DNA of 64,000 nucleotides from Raphanus sativus (taxonomy: Eukaryota; Streptophyta; Magnoliopsida; Brassicales; Brassicaceae). The DNA lies in NCBI RefSeq assembly GCF_000801105.2, contig NC_079517.1:21585579-21649578 (forward strand). Direction: 5' to 3'. Below are positions 1 through 12,267 of the stretch, piece by piece. Position 1 is the first letter of the stretch; every line of letters starts with the position of its first letter. A model generated the notes under the pieces. The model worked only from the letters and a program-made list of their open reading frames with translations. It was not told the DNA's origin and did not search any database. The position numbers were made by a program, and so were the translations under genes.

Positions 1-1320
1 TTATATTTTTGGGAACCGAAAAAATACCTAACTATTATAATACTTTCTAATTTATTTCTAAGTTTTTAATGGAAAATTTAGCCTGTTTCTTTGAAAATAT
101 GATTTTTTAATAGTATTCTAATTATTTTAGTTAAGAAGTCAACTATTATGAATTATATAAATAAGGAGGAAAGCTGTTTATATATTGTATATTATTTTGA
201 TATAAAAATGAATTTGAAAAGGGACCGTATCAAAAAGTCACTTTAAGAATTAACAAAATCTCTGAACTCGAAAAGAGAAAATGAATTAATTTTTTTTTGA
301 GAAAGAAAAGAAAAGGATTTAATTGCTAAGCTCTAATGAAAAAGACATTTGCAATTAATACAATAATAATTTATGATAAAGGTTGAAATAAAGCTCTAAT
401 GTGTTTTTATAAATTACTGTTTGATGTTTGCAACATATAGTTCAAGTGATTGCTAAGTTTACATATGTTATACTAAATTGATTTAAAATATTTTATAATT
501 TTATTGTTTGTTCATGTCACTTTTTGATATTTTCGAATCCAACCAAAAATGTTAGGAGCAATATTATTAATAGTTTTCTTCAATATTTATGTCCTGTAAA
601 CAAAATTCAACAGTTAGTTTAGTGACAGAACCAACAATTGAAAATCATTTTTTTTGTTTGAAGACTTTTTTTTTAATTTGATTGATCTAAAATTCTTTAT
701 TTATGTTGAATTTTTATATCTTTAAATTACACAACTAATAATTAATGATTTACATTTTTAATCAATTCAACCAATATTTTGAAAAGTATAAAAATAATAT
801 AATAAGTGAAATTTTGATAAAACCAAAAAAATATTTTTGGCTATAATACAAAAACCTTTTCACTTTGAACTATTTATGATTTTCTTATTGATGTTGTTAC
901 TTTCTGTAATCAAATCACATAGGGGTTTAGGCTTACCCTTGATAGACCAAGGTTTTCAAATCGAATCACGCAACGCGAAACGTCTAAGTGACATTTCAAC
1001 AGGGAAGGTATCGTAAGTTTCTTGCCTTATAGAAAATATGGGGCCGACCTTAAGTAGGCTGAATTTTTACTGTCTTTGTATTGCTCCTTCCTTCAAATAT
1101 TTGACATTATTTTTTCTTCATTAGACGGGGAAAAGTAATTTTAGTTTGTTTAACTTTTGCTTCATAAAATATTCTTGTATATTTCATATATTTTTCTTAT
1201 ATATTTCAAAAACAATGAAAAGAGAGCCATTTAGAAATTAAAACAATATAAATTTAAGGCTGTTTAATATAACAGAAATCAATTTTCAATATAAACAAAA
1301 TTGTAGTCACCATCTCTATT
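1..1320. other. AT-rich intergenic DNA, no gene seen
   Basis: Long runs of A and T with stops in all frames. I see no coding similarity, no terminal repeats and no Helitron-type GC hairpin here. The missing 3' terminus of the Helitron that starts at 4422 may lie here or left of the window. Confidence 0.6.
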
Positions 1321-2846
1321 ACATCTACCATTAATTTCTCTACCTAGCCTCATCTTGTGTGTGTGGAAGTATTCTCCAGCATCTCGTCTTACTCCCTGCA
1401 ATGGGCTTCAGCTACAGATACAGCCATGATGTTACTTCTACAGTTCTACTTCCACTCCTGTAGAAAGATAAGTACTGTAACATTAGTAACCAACACTTAT
1501 GTATGTGTTTTAGGCATGTCCCTCGAAGGGGACTGGCGGAAATATAGTTGCTTCTTTCGTCTTGCTCCAAATATTTTCTAGCATCCTAGTAAGCCACCCA
1601 TCATAGTAAGTCATCATGGCGGGATCATCACCGTTGTAACTGCTTCTGGAGGCTAAGCTTCTGATGAGTACTGTGTAGATTTCAGATGCTCACTGTCCTC
1701 ATCATCATAACCTGGAGCCAGATCTCATGCTGGTCCCGATTCATTACCCTATAGATTGAAGCGTGTACGTGCGGGATATCTATCAGGTAGATAAAAAGCT
1801 GAAAACATTTTCGTTTCCACTAAGATGTTGAATGACTTCTTCAGTGGAGTCCTAATTCAAAATACGTTTCGTAACCGAGCCATTATTCTCACTCACCTGT
1901 AGAATTAGGCCAAGAACTATAACTGAATATCTCGGATGATAAGCTGCAGAGAGATTTGTAGCGGAACCCCATATTTGCAGAGAGATTATAGTTAATATAT
2001 ATATATAAGTTCAAAAGATGATTTAAAAATAACAGGCAAGAAAACCAAACCTCTTGTACAGAACATTTAGCCTTAAGAAAAAAAAAATTTGCAAGTAACC
2101 TCGTGGTGCAAAGCTTTCACCTGAAACATATACATTCTTAAATAAAAAAGTGAAGAACTGACAAAACATATGAGCAAAGAGCAGTAAATTCTGGTTGCGC
2201 CTTGTTTCTAGCAAAACTTATCTCCTGTAGAAAAATGAATGGTTTTCTTTGGTGCATCGGATCCTTGAATTAACCAAGACATGTGTGCAAACTGTGTATT
2301 CCTCCATGTATAACTCGTATCTGCTTAGCTCAATTGTTTTACTTTTTTTATTGATTAAAGAAAATACTTTTACATCTCTCCTGATCTCAAATAAAACCAA
2401 AATCAAATCTAGTCAATTTATTTAAGACAATGAGATCGCAAGTTAGAGACTTACAAACCCAGAATGAGATGTCAACCTTCATCAGCTGGTTTACTTGTCC
2501 ACTCGGTGCTAAACCGGTTTCATCTTGTGACCAAATGAAGATCTTTTTATCATTCGCTCCTTTTTTAATACCTATTTCATATGAAATTCAAGAAGTCAAA
2601 ATGAAGATCTTTTCATCATTCACTCTCAAGAATTAAAGACTCAAGTTTCAAAACTGAAACAAACCCAAGAAGTAAAGACTTAACTAAAAGAAGTTCTATA
2701 AAGAAAATAAAACTTAATCAACGAATTATTAGTTATATGAAAAAAAGAATTAGAATCTCCTTTTTCTACTAACCAAGATTAAAGAGAAAAAACCACAAAG
2801 CCAAACAATGCATATATATGAAACGTTCTATGGGTGTATGTCTTAC

Positions 2847-3083
2847 CGGCAAGTCATGTGGTTGCAGCCTTGAGCAATTAAAAATCATTACACGACAATA
2901 CTGACACCGTCTCCACCTCTTATACCTCGCCAAACGATGCAATATGATATCATCTTGATATATTTCACGAACCTGAAGAATCTGAAACTCTTCACAGCTC
3001 ATAGATTCACGCCAAGGAACATCACGGTCCACACACGCAAACCTCTCACAGAGTGGACACTTCACACAACAGCTATTCTCTGC
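2847..3083 (-). pseudogene. Captured exon of an RBR-type E3 ubiquitin ligase
   Basis: One exon-like block bounded by a CAG acceptor (3084-3086) and a GT donor (2845-2846). It encodes the Cys-x2-Cys...PW...MSCEEFQ pattern of an IBR zinc domain, followed by the KRWRRCQ-x-C start of the second RING. In intact RBR ligases these zinc domains move ubiquitin from E2 to a RING2 cysteine and then to the substrate. Here RING1 and the catalytic RING2 cysteine region are absent. The last about 12 codons are out of frame: the expected GCNHMTC-type ending is visible only in another frame. A further short block (about 3231-3292) may be a leftover neighbouring exon. It lies inside Helitron A on the same strand, so capture is the simplest explanation; an old nested gene remnant is possible. 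Confidence 0.6.
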
Positions 3084-3695
3084 CTGACTACACGTGTTTG
3101 AGACTTAAAGCCTGGTCAAGATCACATAAAGGAGCAAGCTTTAGAACAAACCCATTTTATATAAACGAATAGAAAACAAAATAACAAAGAGAGTCTAGAA
3201 CAGTTGTAAAAAGACAGTCGAGAACACACCTGCTGCTTAGATAGCTTCTTCAAAGTTTTCACCTTGATATCAAGCAGTACACAATACTTCATCGTTTACA
3301 GAAACCTATGACAATGGAAACACAAAGTGAGTAAAGCATTCATCCTTTTATCTAATCACTCGTCAAATCATAAATCAAGCACCATTCAAAATGAAATAAA
3401 AGCAAGGGTTCCAGGTTCTCTTGTTACACTAAGAACCAAACAATATTTTCATTTAAACATCATTTTCACTAATCTAAATGTGGGTTAGAAAAAAACTCAC
3501 AGAGACAGAATCTAACCCAAGAAGCGTATAAATTACAATCAGGCCGCGAGCTGTGGAACTGAGCCATGAAGGAAACAGTTTTAAGATTGACGCCTTCGGT
3601 TAACTGTTCGTGACGCCTAGGAGATTCATCTGCAATCTAAATCAAATTGAGTCAAAGTCAATAAACAAAAGGGTGAAGCAGTTCGAATCAGATGT

Positions 3696-3798
3696 CAAGT
3701 AAACCATAATTGAGAGGGATAGTTCGGAGACGCAGCGAGGAAGCATGAGACTGATGCAACGACAAATCAGGAGATGCAGCGGCGATGGTGGCTTGCAT
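3696..3798 (-). pseudogene. Possible captured N-terminal exon (Ser/Ala-rich)
   Basis: From an ATG at 3798 the - strand reads a short Ala/Ser/Leu/Arg-rich stretch, beginning MQATIAAASPDLSLHQS, that looks like the start of an organelle-targeted protein. A further exon-like piece lies around 3540-3640. I cannot name the parent gene. It sits in Helitron A on the same strand as the RBR fragment. Confidence 0.25.
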
Positions 3799-4869
3799 TA
3801 TGGTGGACTAAAACAGAATTGATATAACACAGAAACAACAATCAGGAGAGAATTTAAGCAAAAATAACAAAATAGCAAACAAACAGGAAGAGACTTGTAA
3901 CTGTAAAGATCTCTAGACACTACAGAAACTTGAAGAAAATAAAGAGTCTTACCATTAGATTCAAATCAAGGAGGAAAAAATCCGAAGTCAATCTCTATGA
4001 TGCAAACATGAAGAACACTAAAGAACATGTATCTTTGGATTTGAGCGAAAACTTGGTACCTTTCGTTGTCGGACGTGCATTAGGATCTGTGGCAGGAATA
4101 AGGGGTGAATCATATCGGCTTTGGCTGAAATTTCCCACTTATACATCAAATATGAAGCGGTAGAAATCATTTGTCTTTACAATTAATTTGAAACTCAACT
4201 GGTTTATTAAAGATGAGAATTTAATTGTAAGGTATATGAAGAGATTGAAACTCTTAGCTTTCTGCATTCGTAGGCGGCTAATAGAAGATCGGAAGAAGAA
4301 TAGCAAAACCTCGCCGGATTCATTGGTTAGGTTGACAGGTGGTGCAATTACAGGAGTTGAATTTGTGACATAGCGTCCGACGTGTCATGAGGAGGAAAAC
4401 AACTCTTCTTTATATAAATAGACTAGGGTCGGCCCGCCCTACGGGCGGGATGTAAATTAAATTTTAATTGAAACGGTTTGGTATATATTTAATATATATT
4501 TCTATTATATTAAATTATACATATTAGAATAAAATGATTATGAATTAATATACATTTCCTTACATCAGAATATGCGAAGTATACTTTTTCACATAGCAAT
4601 ATTATGGATGTACAACCTATTACTATTATATTTATGTGTTTCTAAAAATGTTAGAATAATTTAATAGTATTTCGATTATATATTTTGGGGCTATGTCAAA
4701 TAAATGAAGATAATTAGATTTATGAGGTTAAAACTAATGATGATTTTAAGAAGTTGTATGAATAAGGTAGTAGGATATATTTCATGGATATATCAACGCA
4801 ATTTGACGTACGTGTAAGTGTCGATATAATGTTGCCAAAACGATGTTACTTTTGCTTTTGTAGCTTTTG

Positions 4870-5140
4870 ATATCTCCTGCAACCGATGTTACTCCTTCAC
4901 CTCTGCTACTTCCTTTTGTGTTCTTTTCTCCTCTTCTTTCTTAATCAACGCCTCTTCCTTTTTGGTTAATTTTGGTGACTCTTCTTCTTTCTGGATATTT
5001 TTCTTTTGTTGCTGGCTTCTCTAACTCCTCTTTTCCAGATACCAATTCCTTGACAATTGATGGAGGCTGGTCTGTCTTGACAGTCTTCTTAGATTCCGTT
5101 GTGTCTGTAATCACAACCACTGAACCGTGTCTATTTCTGC
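4870..5140 (-). pseudogene. Captured Lys/Glu-rich coding fragment, parent unknown
   Basis: The - strand reads a hydrophilic stretch in two frames. It begins HGSVVVITDTTESKKTVK and goes on to a Lys/Glu-rich, coiled-coil-like segment after at least one frameshift. GC content and codon-like composition stand out from the surrounding AT-rich DNA. I do not recognise the parent; a proton-pump-interactor-like Lys/Glu tail is one weak possibility. It lies in Helitron B, same strand. Confidence 0.3.
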
Positions 5141-5972
5141 AGGCCTCTCTCTCTCTAAGTACGTCATGGATTCTCTCACTCTATGTTCCTTTGTAGTTGT
5201 TTTTATCTCCTTCTCCTACTTTGGAGATGGAGAAAAGTACTTACTTTGTTAATCTTATATTTTGTTGTGAACATTTATATTTTGTTATGTTGATTTTTGA
5301 GGTTTTAAACATGGAAAGTTATTAGTCAAGTTGTGATGTTTGATTAATTTTAGAATGTGTTTTCATTTTTATTTTTTATTAAATATATTTTGCGACATTG
5401 TACTGTTTCAGTTATTATCTTTCTTTTCTATTGTATATTTTATATTTAATGAAAAATATATTTTTATTTTATTTTTGTATACGTCTAATTAAATTTTTAT
5501 AAGTTTGGTTAAAGTCATAATTTTTTATTAGCATGGAAATACTTTTATTATTGTAATTGATATATATTCCTCAAATGTATGCTAAAATTTTAATATATAT
5601 ACATAAATATAGCAAATATAATCTATTTTTATTATTTCAGTTATGTTTAACACTCAAAACATTGATTTTTCTCTTTTACATCTTTTTGAATTTTGTTAAT
5701 ACTTTATTTCTTTTTTTTTGGAATCACTAACTTACATAATCCAAAAAGTAAATATATAATTCACTGTTATAGATAATTATTTCAAGTTTGGTAGTTACAA
5801 TGTAAACGTAATATTAATTATTACTGAATTATATATATTATTATATTTAGAAACTTAATCAAATTTATTATACAAATAACTGATTAGATTTTAAAAATAA
5901 AATTTACTCATTAGTTTTGAATATTTTTAGGATTAGCTAATCTTATATGTTACTAATCTACTATATATTTAG

Positions 5973-6691
5973 TGATGCAAACCTAGCTAAACAAGGAGAC
6001 AATGCGGAGCATGAGGAGCTGATTCAGCTAAGTGATACTGAAGAGGAGACAAGTGAGCTAGATGTTGCTGAAGAGGAGACAAGTAAAGCCCACGACAACC
6101 ATGATCTCATAACCAAGTTAGGCCCGGTTACAAGATCACAAACCAGGAGATTGAAGAATGCAATTTCGATGTTGGTTTATTCTAAACCAGAACCAACTTC
6201 GATGGAGAATCAAGTCAAGGAGTTCTTCAATTATTCAGTCTTCGAGATTGCCTAGTTCTAAGTGTTTTCTTCTTAGTTTCACACAAGTCTTGTTGCAAGT
6301 TTCCACAATATTTCTTTGTCTTTGTTCTACATAAACCGTGAGAATCCAAAGTATGATTCATTCACTTTTTCAATAAAAATCTTTCCTTTGTTTTTGTGAA
6401 TCCTTTGTTCAGTTTCTGAACACTGTTTGCCTAGGAGTTGATTCTCTGCAAGGCTTTGGCTTGAGATCATTGTTTGTGGGCGTAATACTCACGATCTCTA
6501 GCACATCTACACAAGTGTTTGATCTCTCCATCGATCTACACTGAAGTTCATCACCATATCTATCTCAATCCATCAACCATCTCACCATCTATCAAGGAGA
6601 CAATACCATCCTTGTTCTAATCCGCAAAACACAACCCATATCACCCTCAGATCCATCCAAAAGGGAAAACAAACCATCAAGGGTTTCATTA
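5973..6691 (+). repeat. 5' LTR of the CRM-like element
   Basis: 719 bp, matched base for base to 11544-12262 except one position. It starts TGATG and ends CATTA, a TG...TA end rather than the usual TG...CA. The first about 280 bases are an open copy of the last 93 codons of gag-pol. An AATAAA-like signal lies near 6371 (CAATAAAAATC). Confidence 0.93.
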
Positions 6692-6693
6692 AG

Positions 6694-6705
6694 TGGTATC
6701 AGAGC
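6694..6705 (+). other. Primer-binding site (initiator tRNA-Met type)
   Basis: TGGTATCAGAGC, complementary to the 3' end of plant initiator tRNA-Met, starts two bases after the 5' LTR. It primes minus-strand cDNA synthesis. Confidence 0.9.
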
Positions 6706-7134
6706 AGATTGAGGGCTTTGATTCAGGGTTTGTACTCGAATTTTCTTCTTCTCTTTGGGAACCTCTTTTTGATCATTCTGTGAATCTATCCATCTCTTTT
6801 CTACCTATCTAAAAGTGCGAGGGGGCCGACCAGTATAAAAAAAAAAAAAAAGAAAGATCAAGGCATCTAAGGCTGAAGAGAAATCCAGCCAGACTGAAGA
6901 GAAATCCAGTCTCTGGTGGTAAAGCCTCTTGCGAACTAAATCTCTTAATACTGTCTATCTTTTCTTCTCTTTGGGGTAGGGAATTGACTTCAAAAGGCTT
7001 GAACTCTGTTTGCTATTGAACTCCTGGATTCACAAACTGAAACACTTGTGAGAAACACTTGAGAGAAACACCAGTGAGGCTTCGGCTATCATATTGTGTT
7101 CTAACCTTTCTTGTTGAGTTTCTTAATAGGAATC

Positions 7135-10100
7135 ATGTCGGATGAAGAGCATGAGCGGGAAGATCATCCAAACCTATTCAACAAAGTCCAGATGGATGCT
7201 ATGATGTCAACTCTGATGAAAGCAATAGATAAGAAACTTGAATTTGAAAGAAATTCTTTTGCTACTAACAATGTTTTAGGTAGTGCTTCTCAGGCTAGGA
7301 AAGCTGCTAGAGAGAAAAGGAGAGGCAAGAGAGTTGCTACTGGCTTAACTGATGATGATATCACCTCTTCTGGAAGGAGTTCAGATGAAGTAAGATCAGT
7401 CAGAGCACCATCTCAGACCAGAACCAACCGGGCAGAGAGACACAGGCCAGATGACAGTCTTGGTAACATCAAACTCAGAGTACCAATCTTCAGTGGTACC
7501 AGCAATCCAGACGATTACCTTGATTGGGAAAAAAAGATAGAGTTGATCTTTGATTGTCACAACTACTCAGAGCTCAAGAAGGTTCGACTTGCCGCAACTG
7601 AATTCAATGGTTATGCTCTTCACTGGTGGGATCAGATTACTTCCACAAGAAGAAGGACCGGGGAAGCAGCAGTATCAGGTTGGTTTGAACTCAAGACTCT
7701 CATGAGGAAACGATTTGTTCCAAGTCATTACCACAAGGATGTTCATCTGAAACTAAGGAGGCTCACTCAAGGATCTAAGAGCGTGGAGGATTACTATCAG
7801 GAGATGGAGACTCTCATGATAAAAGCATCTGTTGTTGAGGATTCTAATGCAACTATGGCTCGGTTCCAAGCTGGTCTCAACAGAGAAATACAAGATCGAT
7901 TGGAGCTACAGGACTATGATGACATCTATGAGCTTCTTCACAAAGCTATCCTCATTGAGCAACAACAGAAGAGAAAGAACAGCTCCAAAGGTTCATACGG
8001 CAACAACTACAGGACAACCAAAGATGAGAGAAGCCTAGCTAAACCTAAAGAAGAGGCTAAGAACCAACCACGTGATGACAAGGGCAAAGCACCAGCAACT
8101 AGGTCAAGAGATGTGAAGTGTTTCAAGTGCCATGGCATTGGTCATTATGCTAACGAGTGCACTAACAAGAAGGTGATGATTCTCTTGGATAATGGAGATA
8201 TTGTATCTGAGGAGGAGAAAGCTGATACTTCCGAGGAAGAGTTGATAGACTATCCAGTCCGAGGACAGCTCCTGGTTACAAGAAGGTCTCTTCAGGTCCA
8301 ATCCAAACCAGAAGACATTGATCAAAGGGAGAATCTCTTTCACACTCGTTGTACTGTTTATGATAAAGTTTGCAGCTTGATTATAGATGGTGGAAGTTGT
8401 ACTAACGTGGCTAGTGAATCTCTTGTAGCAAAGCTTGGGCTAAAAACAGGGAAGCATCCTAGACCTTACCCACTTCAATGGCTTAATGAGGGAGGCGAGT
8501 TGAAGGTCACTGAGCAAGTTATGGTTCCTATAACCATTGGGAGGTATCAAGATGAGATAGTGTGTGATGTACTACCCATGGATTCAAGTCATATTCTCTT
8601 AGGCAGGCCTTGGCAGTATGATAAGAAAGCTATCCATGATGGGTTTACAAATCGCCACTCCTTCACTCACAGAGATAAAAAGATTGTGCTTGCACCTTTG
8701 TCACCTCAAGAAGTACATGAAGATCAGCTACAACTAAGGCTCAGGCGACAAGAAACCAAGGAGAACTCATCTGACTCAAAGAAGGGAACTAATCCTTTGG
8801 CCAAAAACAGTGAGATCAGAAAAGCTTTGATTCTCCAACAACCTTTGCTTTTGTTTATCTTCAAAGGTTCACTACTAACTTCTTCTAACCATGCTCCGGA
8901 GCTTCCGAAAGGATTTGAGTTTATCTTGCAGGAATATGGAGATGTCTTTCCAAGAGAAAGTCCAGCTAGCTTGCCGCCTTTCAGAGGGATTGAACACCAA
9001 ATAGATCTGGTTCCAGGCGCTTCTCTTCCAAATAGACCAGCCTATAGAACCAACCCAGACGAAACCAAGGAGTTGCAAAGGCAGGTTGATGAGCTGATGG
9101 CTAAAGGACACATTAGAGAAAGCATGAGCCCTTGTGCTGTGCCTGTACTACTGGTGCCAAAGAAGGATGGAAGCTGGCGCATGTGTGTTGACTGCAGAGC
9201 CATCAACAATATCACTGTAAAGTACAGACATCCTATCCCTAGACTTGATGATATGCTTGATGAATTGCATGGGTCTTGCATTTTCTCTAAGATAGATTTA
9301 AAGAGTGGATATCATCAGATTAGGATGAAAGAAGGGGATGAATGGAAAACTGCTTTTAAAACAAAACATGGTTTGTATGAGTGGCTTGTTATGCCTTTCG
9401 GTTTAACTAATGCTCCTAGCACCTTCATGAGACTGATGAATCATGTTTTGAGAGCCTTCATAGGACACTTTGTGGTAGTTTATTTCGATGACATCTTGAT
9501 CTATAGCAAAAGTTTGTCTGAGCACACTGAACATTTGAGAATTGTGTTAGAAGTGCTTAGGAAAGAAACTCTTTTTGCTAATCTTGATAAATGTACTTTT
9601 GGAGCAGATCACCTTGTGTTTCTAGGCTTTGTTGTTTCAGCTCAAGGAATCAGGGTGGATGAAGAGAAAGTGAAAGCCATACGAGATTGGCCAGTTCCTA
9701 AGAGTGTGAGTGAAGTCCGGAGCTTTCATGGACTAGCTGGGTTCTACAGAAGGTTTGTCAGAGACTTCAGCACTATTGCAGCACCCCTCACTGAGGTTAT
9801 CAAGAAGAATGTGGGGTTCAGATGGGAAGAAGCACAAGAAGAAGCTTTTCAGAACCTAAAAGGGAAGTTGACTGAAGCACCTTTGCTTGCACTTCCTGAT
9901 TTTTCTAAGACTTTTGAAATTGAGTGTGATGCTTCTGGAATAGGTATTGGAGCAGTGCTGATGCAAGAGAAGAAACCCATTGCCTACTTTAGTGAAAAGC
10001 TTGGAGGTGCTATGCTGAACTACCCGACTTATGATAAGGAGCTTTATGCATTAATCAGGGCTTTGGAGACATGGCAGCACTACTTGTGGCCAAAAGAGTT

Positions 10101-11826
10101 TGTGATCCACACTGATCATGAATCACTCAAGCACCTGAAGGGACAACACAAGCTGAATAAGAGGCACGCCAAGTGGGTAGAGTTTCTTGAAACCTTTCCT
10201 TATGTTATCCACTACAAGCAAGGTAAAGAGAATGTTGTTGCTGATGCACTTTCAAGAAGATATACTTTGCTTGCTTCCATGGAAACTAAGTTGTTAGGCT
10301 TTGATCAAGTAAAATCTTACTATGCTGATGATCCTGATTTCAAAGAACACTTTAAGGATAGTGAGAAACATACTAGTGGCAAATTCTATCAAGCTAATGG
10401 TTTTTTATTCTTTGAAAATCGGTTGTGCTTGCCTAATTGTTCTTTGCGAGAGCTCTATGTTAGGGAATCACATGGTGGAGGTCTGATGGGGCATTTTGGT
10501 GTTGCTAAGACCTATGCTATTCTAAAAGAGCACTTCTACTGGCCAAACATGAAGAGAGATGTCGAGAAGATATGCAGTAGATGTGTCATTTGTACTCAAG
10601 CAAAGGCTAAGGCTCGGCCTCAAGGTTTGTACACTCCACTTCCCATCCCTGATGCACCTTGGGTAGACATATCAATGGATTTTGTGTTAGGATTGCCTAG
10701 GACTAAGAAGGGAAGGGATTCGATTTTTGTGGTGGTAGATAGGTTCTCTAAAATGGCTCACTTCATAGCTTGCCACAAAACTGATAATGCTCTTCACATT
10801 GCTGAGTTGTTCTTTAAAGAAGTGGTTAGACTTCATGGCATGCCTAGGAGTATTGTTTCTGATAGAGATACCAAGTTCTTGAGTCATTTCTGGAAAACCC
10901 TTTGGTCTAAGCTAGGAACTAAGCTGATGTTTTCTACTACTTGTCACCCACAAACTGATGGGCAAACTGAAGTAGTTAATAGGACCTTGGCTACTCTCTT
11001 GCGTGCTGTGATTAAAAAGAATATTAAGACTTGGGAAGATTGTTTGCCTCATGTTGAGTTTGCTTATAATCACTCTGTTCACCGAGCTACTAAGTTCTCA
11101 CCTTTTCAGATAGTTTATGGGTTTAATCCTTTGACTCCTCTTGATTTGTTGCCTATACCATACAAAGAGCAGATTAATCTTGATGGAAAGGCCAAGGCCG
11201 AGTTTGTTGTTTCTTTCCATGAGCAGGTTAAGAAGAATATTGAGGAGAGGACCAAAGAGTATGCAAGATTCGCCAACAAGGGCAGACGAGAACTCATACT
11301 AGAACCAGGAGACTTGGTGACAATCCACTTGAGAAAAGAAAGGTTTCCTGAGGAAAGAAAGTCCAAACTCTTGCCAAGAACAGATGGACCATTTGAAGTA
11401 CTGGAGAGGATCAATAACAACGCCTACAAGATCGATCTTCAAGGGAAGTATGCTATTAGTAATACTTTTAATATTGCTGATCTAATTCCTTTTTGTGCTG
11501 ATCATTTAGATTTGAGGACAAATCCTTTCAAAGGAGGAGGGGATGATGCAAACCTAGCTAAACAAGGAGACAATGCGGAGCATGAGGAGCTGATTCAGCT
11601 AAGTGATACTGAAGAGGAGACAAGTGAGCTAGATGTTGCTGAAGAGGAGACAAGTAAAGCCCACGACAACCATGATCTCATAACCAAGTTAGGCCCGGTT
11701 ACAAGATCACAAACCAGGAGATTGAAGAATGCAATTTCGATGTTGGTTTATTCTAAACCAGAACCAACTTCGATGGAGAATCAAGTCAAGGAGTTCTTCA
11801 ATTATTCAGTCTTCGAGATTGCCTAG
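7135..11826 (+). CDS. Gag-pol polyprotein of the CRM-like retrotransposon
   Basis: 1,563 codons, uninterrupted. The frame is open from a TTG at 7111, but the first ATG is 7135 ([10 protein letters not shown]), which I take as the start. Order along the protein: gag (about 115-270); CCHC zinc knuckle (about 329-342); aspartic protease with an IIDGGS active site (about 416-422); reverse transcriptase with YFDD (783-786); RNase H beginning near ECDASG (about 929); integrase with an HHCC zinc domain (about 1112-1155) and D, D, E catalytic residues near 1178, 1243 and 1278; then a GPF module near 1417. The last 93 residues are encoded by the 3' LTR and end in an acidic repeat and a [14 protein letters not shown] tail. 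All key motifs are present, so the element may be autonomous. Confidence 0.93.
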   Translation: MSDEEHEREDHPNLFNKVQMDAMMSTLMKAIDKKLEFERNSFATNNVLGSASQARKAAREKRRGKRVATGLTDDDITSSGRSSDEVRSVRAPSQTRTNRAERHRPDDSLGNIKLRVPIFSGTSNPDDYLDWEKKIELIFDCHNYSELKKVRLAATEFNGYALHWWDQITSTRRRTGEAAVSGWFELKTLMRKRFVPSHYHKDVHLKLRRLTQGSKSVEDYYQEMETLMIKASVVEDSNATMARFQAGLNREIQDRLELQDYDDIYELLHKAILIEQQQKRKNSSKGSYGNNYRTTKDERSLAKPKEEAKNQPRDDKGKAPATRSRDVKCFKCHGIGHYANECTNKKVMILLDNGDIVSEEEKADTSEEELIDYPVRGQLLVTRRSLQVQSKPEDIDQRENLFHTRCTVYDKVCSLIIDGGSCTNVASESLVAKLGLKTGKHPRPYPLQWLNEGGELKVTEQVMVPITIGRYQDEIVCDVLPMDSSHILLGRPWQYDKKAIHDGFTNRHSFTHRDKKIVLAPLSPQEVHEDQLQLRLRRQETKENSSDSKKGTNPLAKNSEIRKALILQQPLLLFIFKGSLLTSSNHAPELPKGFEFILQEYGDVFPRESPASLPPFRGIEHQIDLVPGASLPNRPAYRTNPDETKELQRQVDELMAKGHIRESMSPCAVPVLLVPKKDGSWRMCVDCRAINNITVKYRHPIPRLDDMLDELHGSCIFSKIDLKSGYHQIRMKEGDEWKTAFKTKHGLYEWLVMPFGLTNAPSTFMRLMNHVLRAFIGHFVVVYFDDILIYSKSLSEHTEHLRIVLEVLRKETLFANLDKCTFGADHLVFLGFVVSAQGIRVDEEKVKAIRDWPVPKSVSEVRSFHGLAGFYRRFVRDFSTIAAPLTEVIKKNVGFRWEEAQEEAFQNLKGKLTEAPLLALPDFSKTFEIECDASGIGIGAVLMQEKKPIAYFSEKLGGAMLNYPTYDKELYALIRALETWQHYLWPKEFVIHTDHESLKHLKGQHKLNKRHAKWVEFLETFPYVIHYKQGKENVVADALSRRYTLLASMETKLLGFDQVKSYYADDPDFKEHFKDSEKHTSGKFYQANGFLFFENRLCLPNCSLRELYVRESHGGGLMGHFGVAKTYAILKEHFYWPNMKRDVEKICSRCVICTQAKAKARPQGLYTPLPIPDAPWVDISMDFVLGLPRTKKGRDSIFVVVDRFSKMAHFIACHKTDNALHIAELFFKEVVRLHGMPRSIVSDRDTKFLSHFWKTLWSKLGTKLMFSTTCHPQTDGQTEVVNRTLATLLRAVIKKNIKTWEDCLPHVEFAYNHSVHRATKFSPFQIVYGFNPLTPLDLLPIPYKEQINLDGKAKAEFVVSFHEQVKKNIEERTKEYARFANKGRRELILEPGDLVTIHLRKERFPEERKSKLLPRTDGPFEVLERINNNAYKIDLQGKYAISNTFNIADLIPFCADHLDLRTNPFKGGGDDANLAKQGDNAEHEELIQLSDTEEETSELDVAEEETSKAHDNHDLITKLGPVTRSQTRRLKNAISMLVYSKPEPTSMENQVKEFFNYSVFEIA
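11530..11543 (+). other. Polypurine tract
   Basis: AAAGGAGGAGGGGA lies directly before the 3' LTR and sits inside the gag-pol reading frame. It is the plus-strand primer for reverse transcription. Confidence 0.85.
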
Positions 11827-12262
11827 TTCTAAGTGTTTTCTTCTTAGTTTCACACAAGTCTTGTTGCAAGTTTCCACAATATTTCTTTGTCTTTGTTCTA
11901 CATAAACCGTGAGAATCCAAAGTATGATTCATTCACTTTTTCAATAAAAATCTTTCCTTTGTTTTTGTGAATCCTTTGTTCAGTTTCTGAACACTGTTTG
12001 CCTAGGAATTGATTCTCTGCAAGGCTTTGGCTTGAGATCATTGTTTGTGGGCGTAATACTCACGATCTCTAGCACATCTACACAAGTGTTTGATCTCTCC
12101 ATCGATCTACACTGAAGTTCATCACCATATCTATCTCAATCCATCAACCATCTCACCATCTATCAAGGAGACAATACCATCCTTGTTCTAATCCGCAAAA
12201 CACAACCCATATCACCCTCAGATCCATCCAAAAGGGAAAACAAACCATCAAGGGTTTCATTA
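11544..12262 (+). repeat. 3' LTR of the CRM-like element
   Basis: 719-bp partner of 5973-6691. It contains the gag-pol stop codon (TAG at 11824-11826), so coding overlaps the LTR by 283 bases. It is followed by the target duplication TTTAG at 12263-12267. Confidence 0.93.
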
Positions 12263-12267
12263 TTTAG

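Larger units (their letters stand above)
2769..4422 (-). mobile_element. Helitron A, 5' part (3' end not located)
   Basis: Read on the - strand, the 5' terminus is at 4422 and starts TCTATTTATATAAAG. The same first 20 bases recur at the 5' end of Helitron B (15152), so the two belong to one family. The body to the left holds host-like coding scraps on the same strand (2847-3083 and about 3696-3798), as expected of a gene-capturing Helitron. No CTRR end with hairpin was found to the left, so the left coordinate is only the edge of the captured material. No Rep/helicase coding was seen, so it is non-autonomous or incomplete. Confidence 0.5.
5973..12262 (+). mobile_element. Young full-length CRM-like Ty3/gypsy retrotransposon
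   Basis: A complete element: 719-bp LTRs at both ends, a tRNA-Met-type primer-binding site, one uninterrupted gag-pol frame, a polypurine tract, and a 5-bp target duplication TTTAG (5968-5972 and 12263-12267). The LTRs differ at a single base that I could find (6437 G versus 12008 A), so insertion is recent. Clade assignment to CRM rests on three points: the LTR begins TGATG, the polyprotein C-terminus continues into the LTR with a [14 protein letters not shown] motif, and there is no classical chromodomain after the integrase GPF module. CRM elements are enriched at plant centromeres. It splits Helitron B. Confidence 0.9.

Noticed and set aside
7111..7134. Eight extra N-terminal codons on the gag-pol frame
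   Set aside because: The upstream start is TTG; the first ATG in a suitable position is 7135, so I begin the CDS there.
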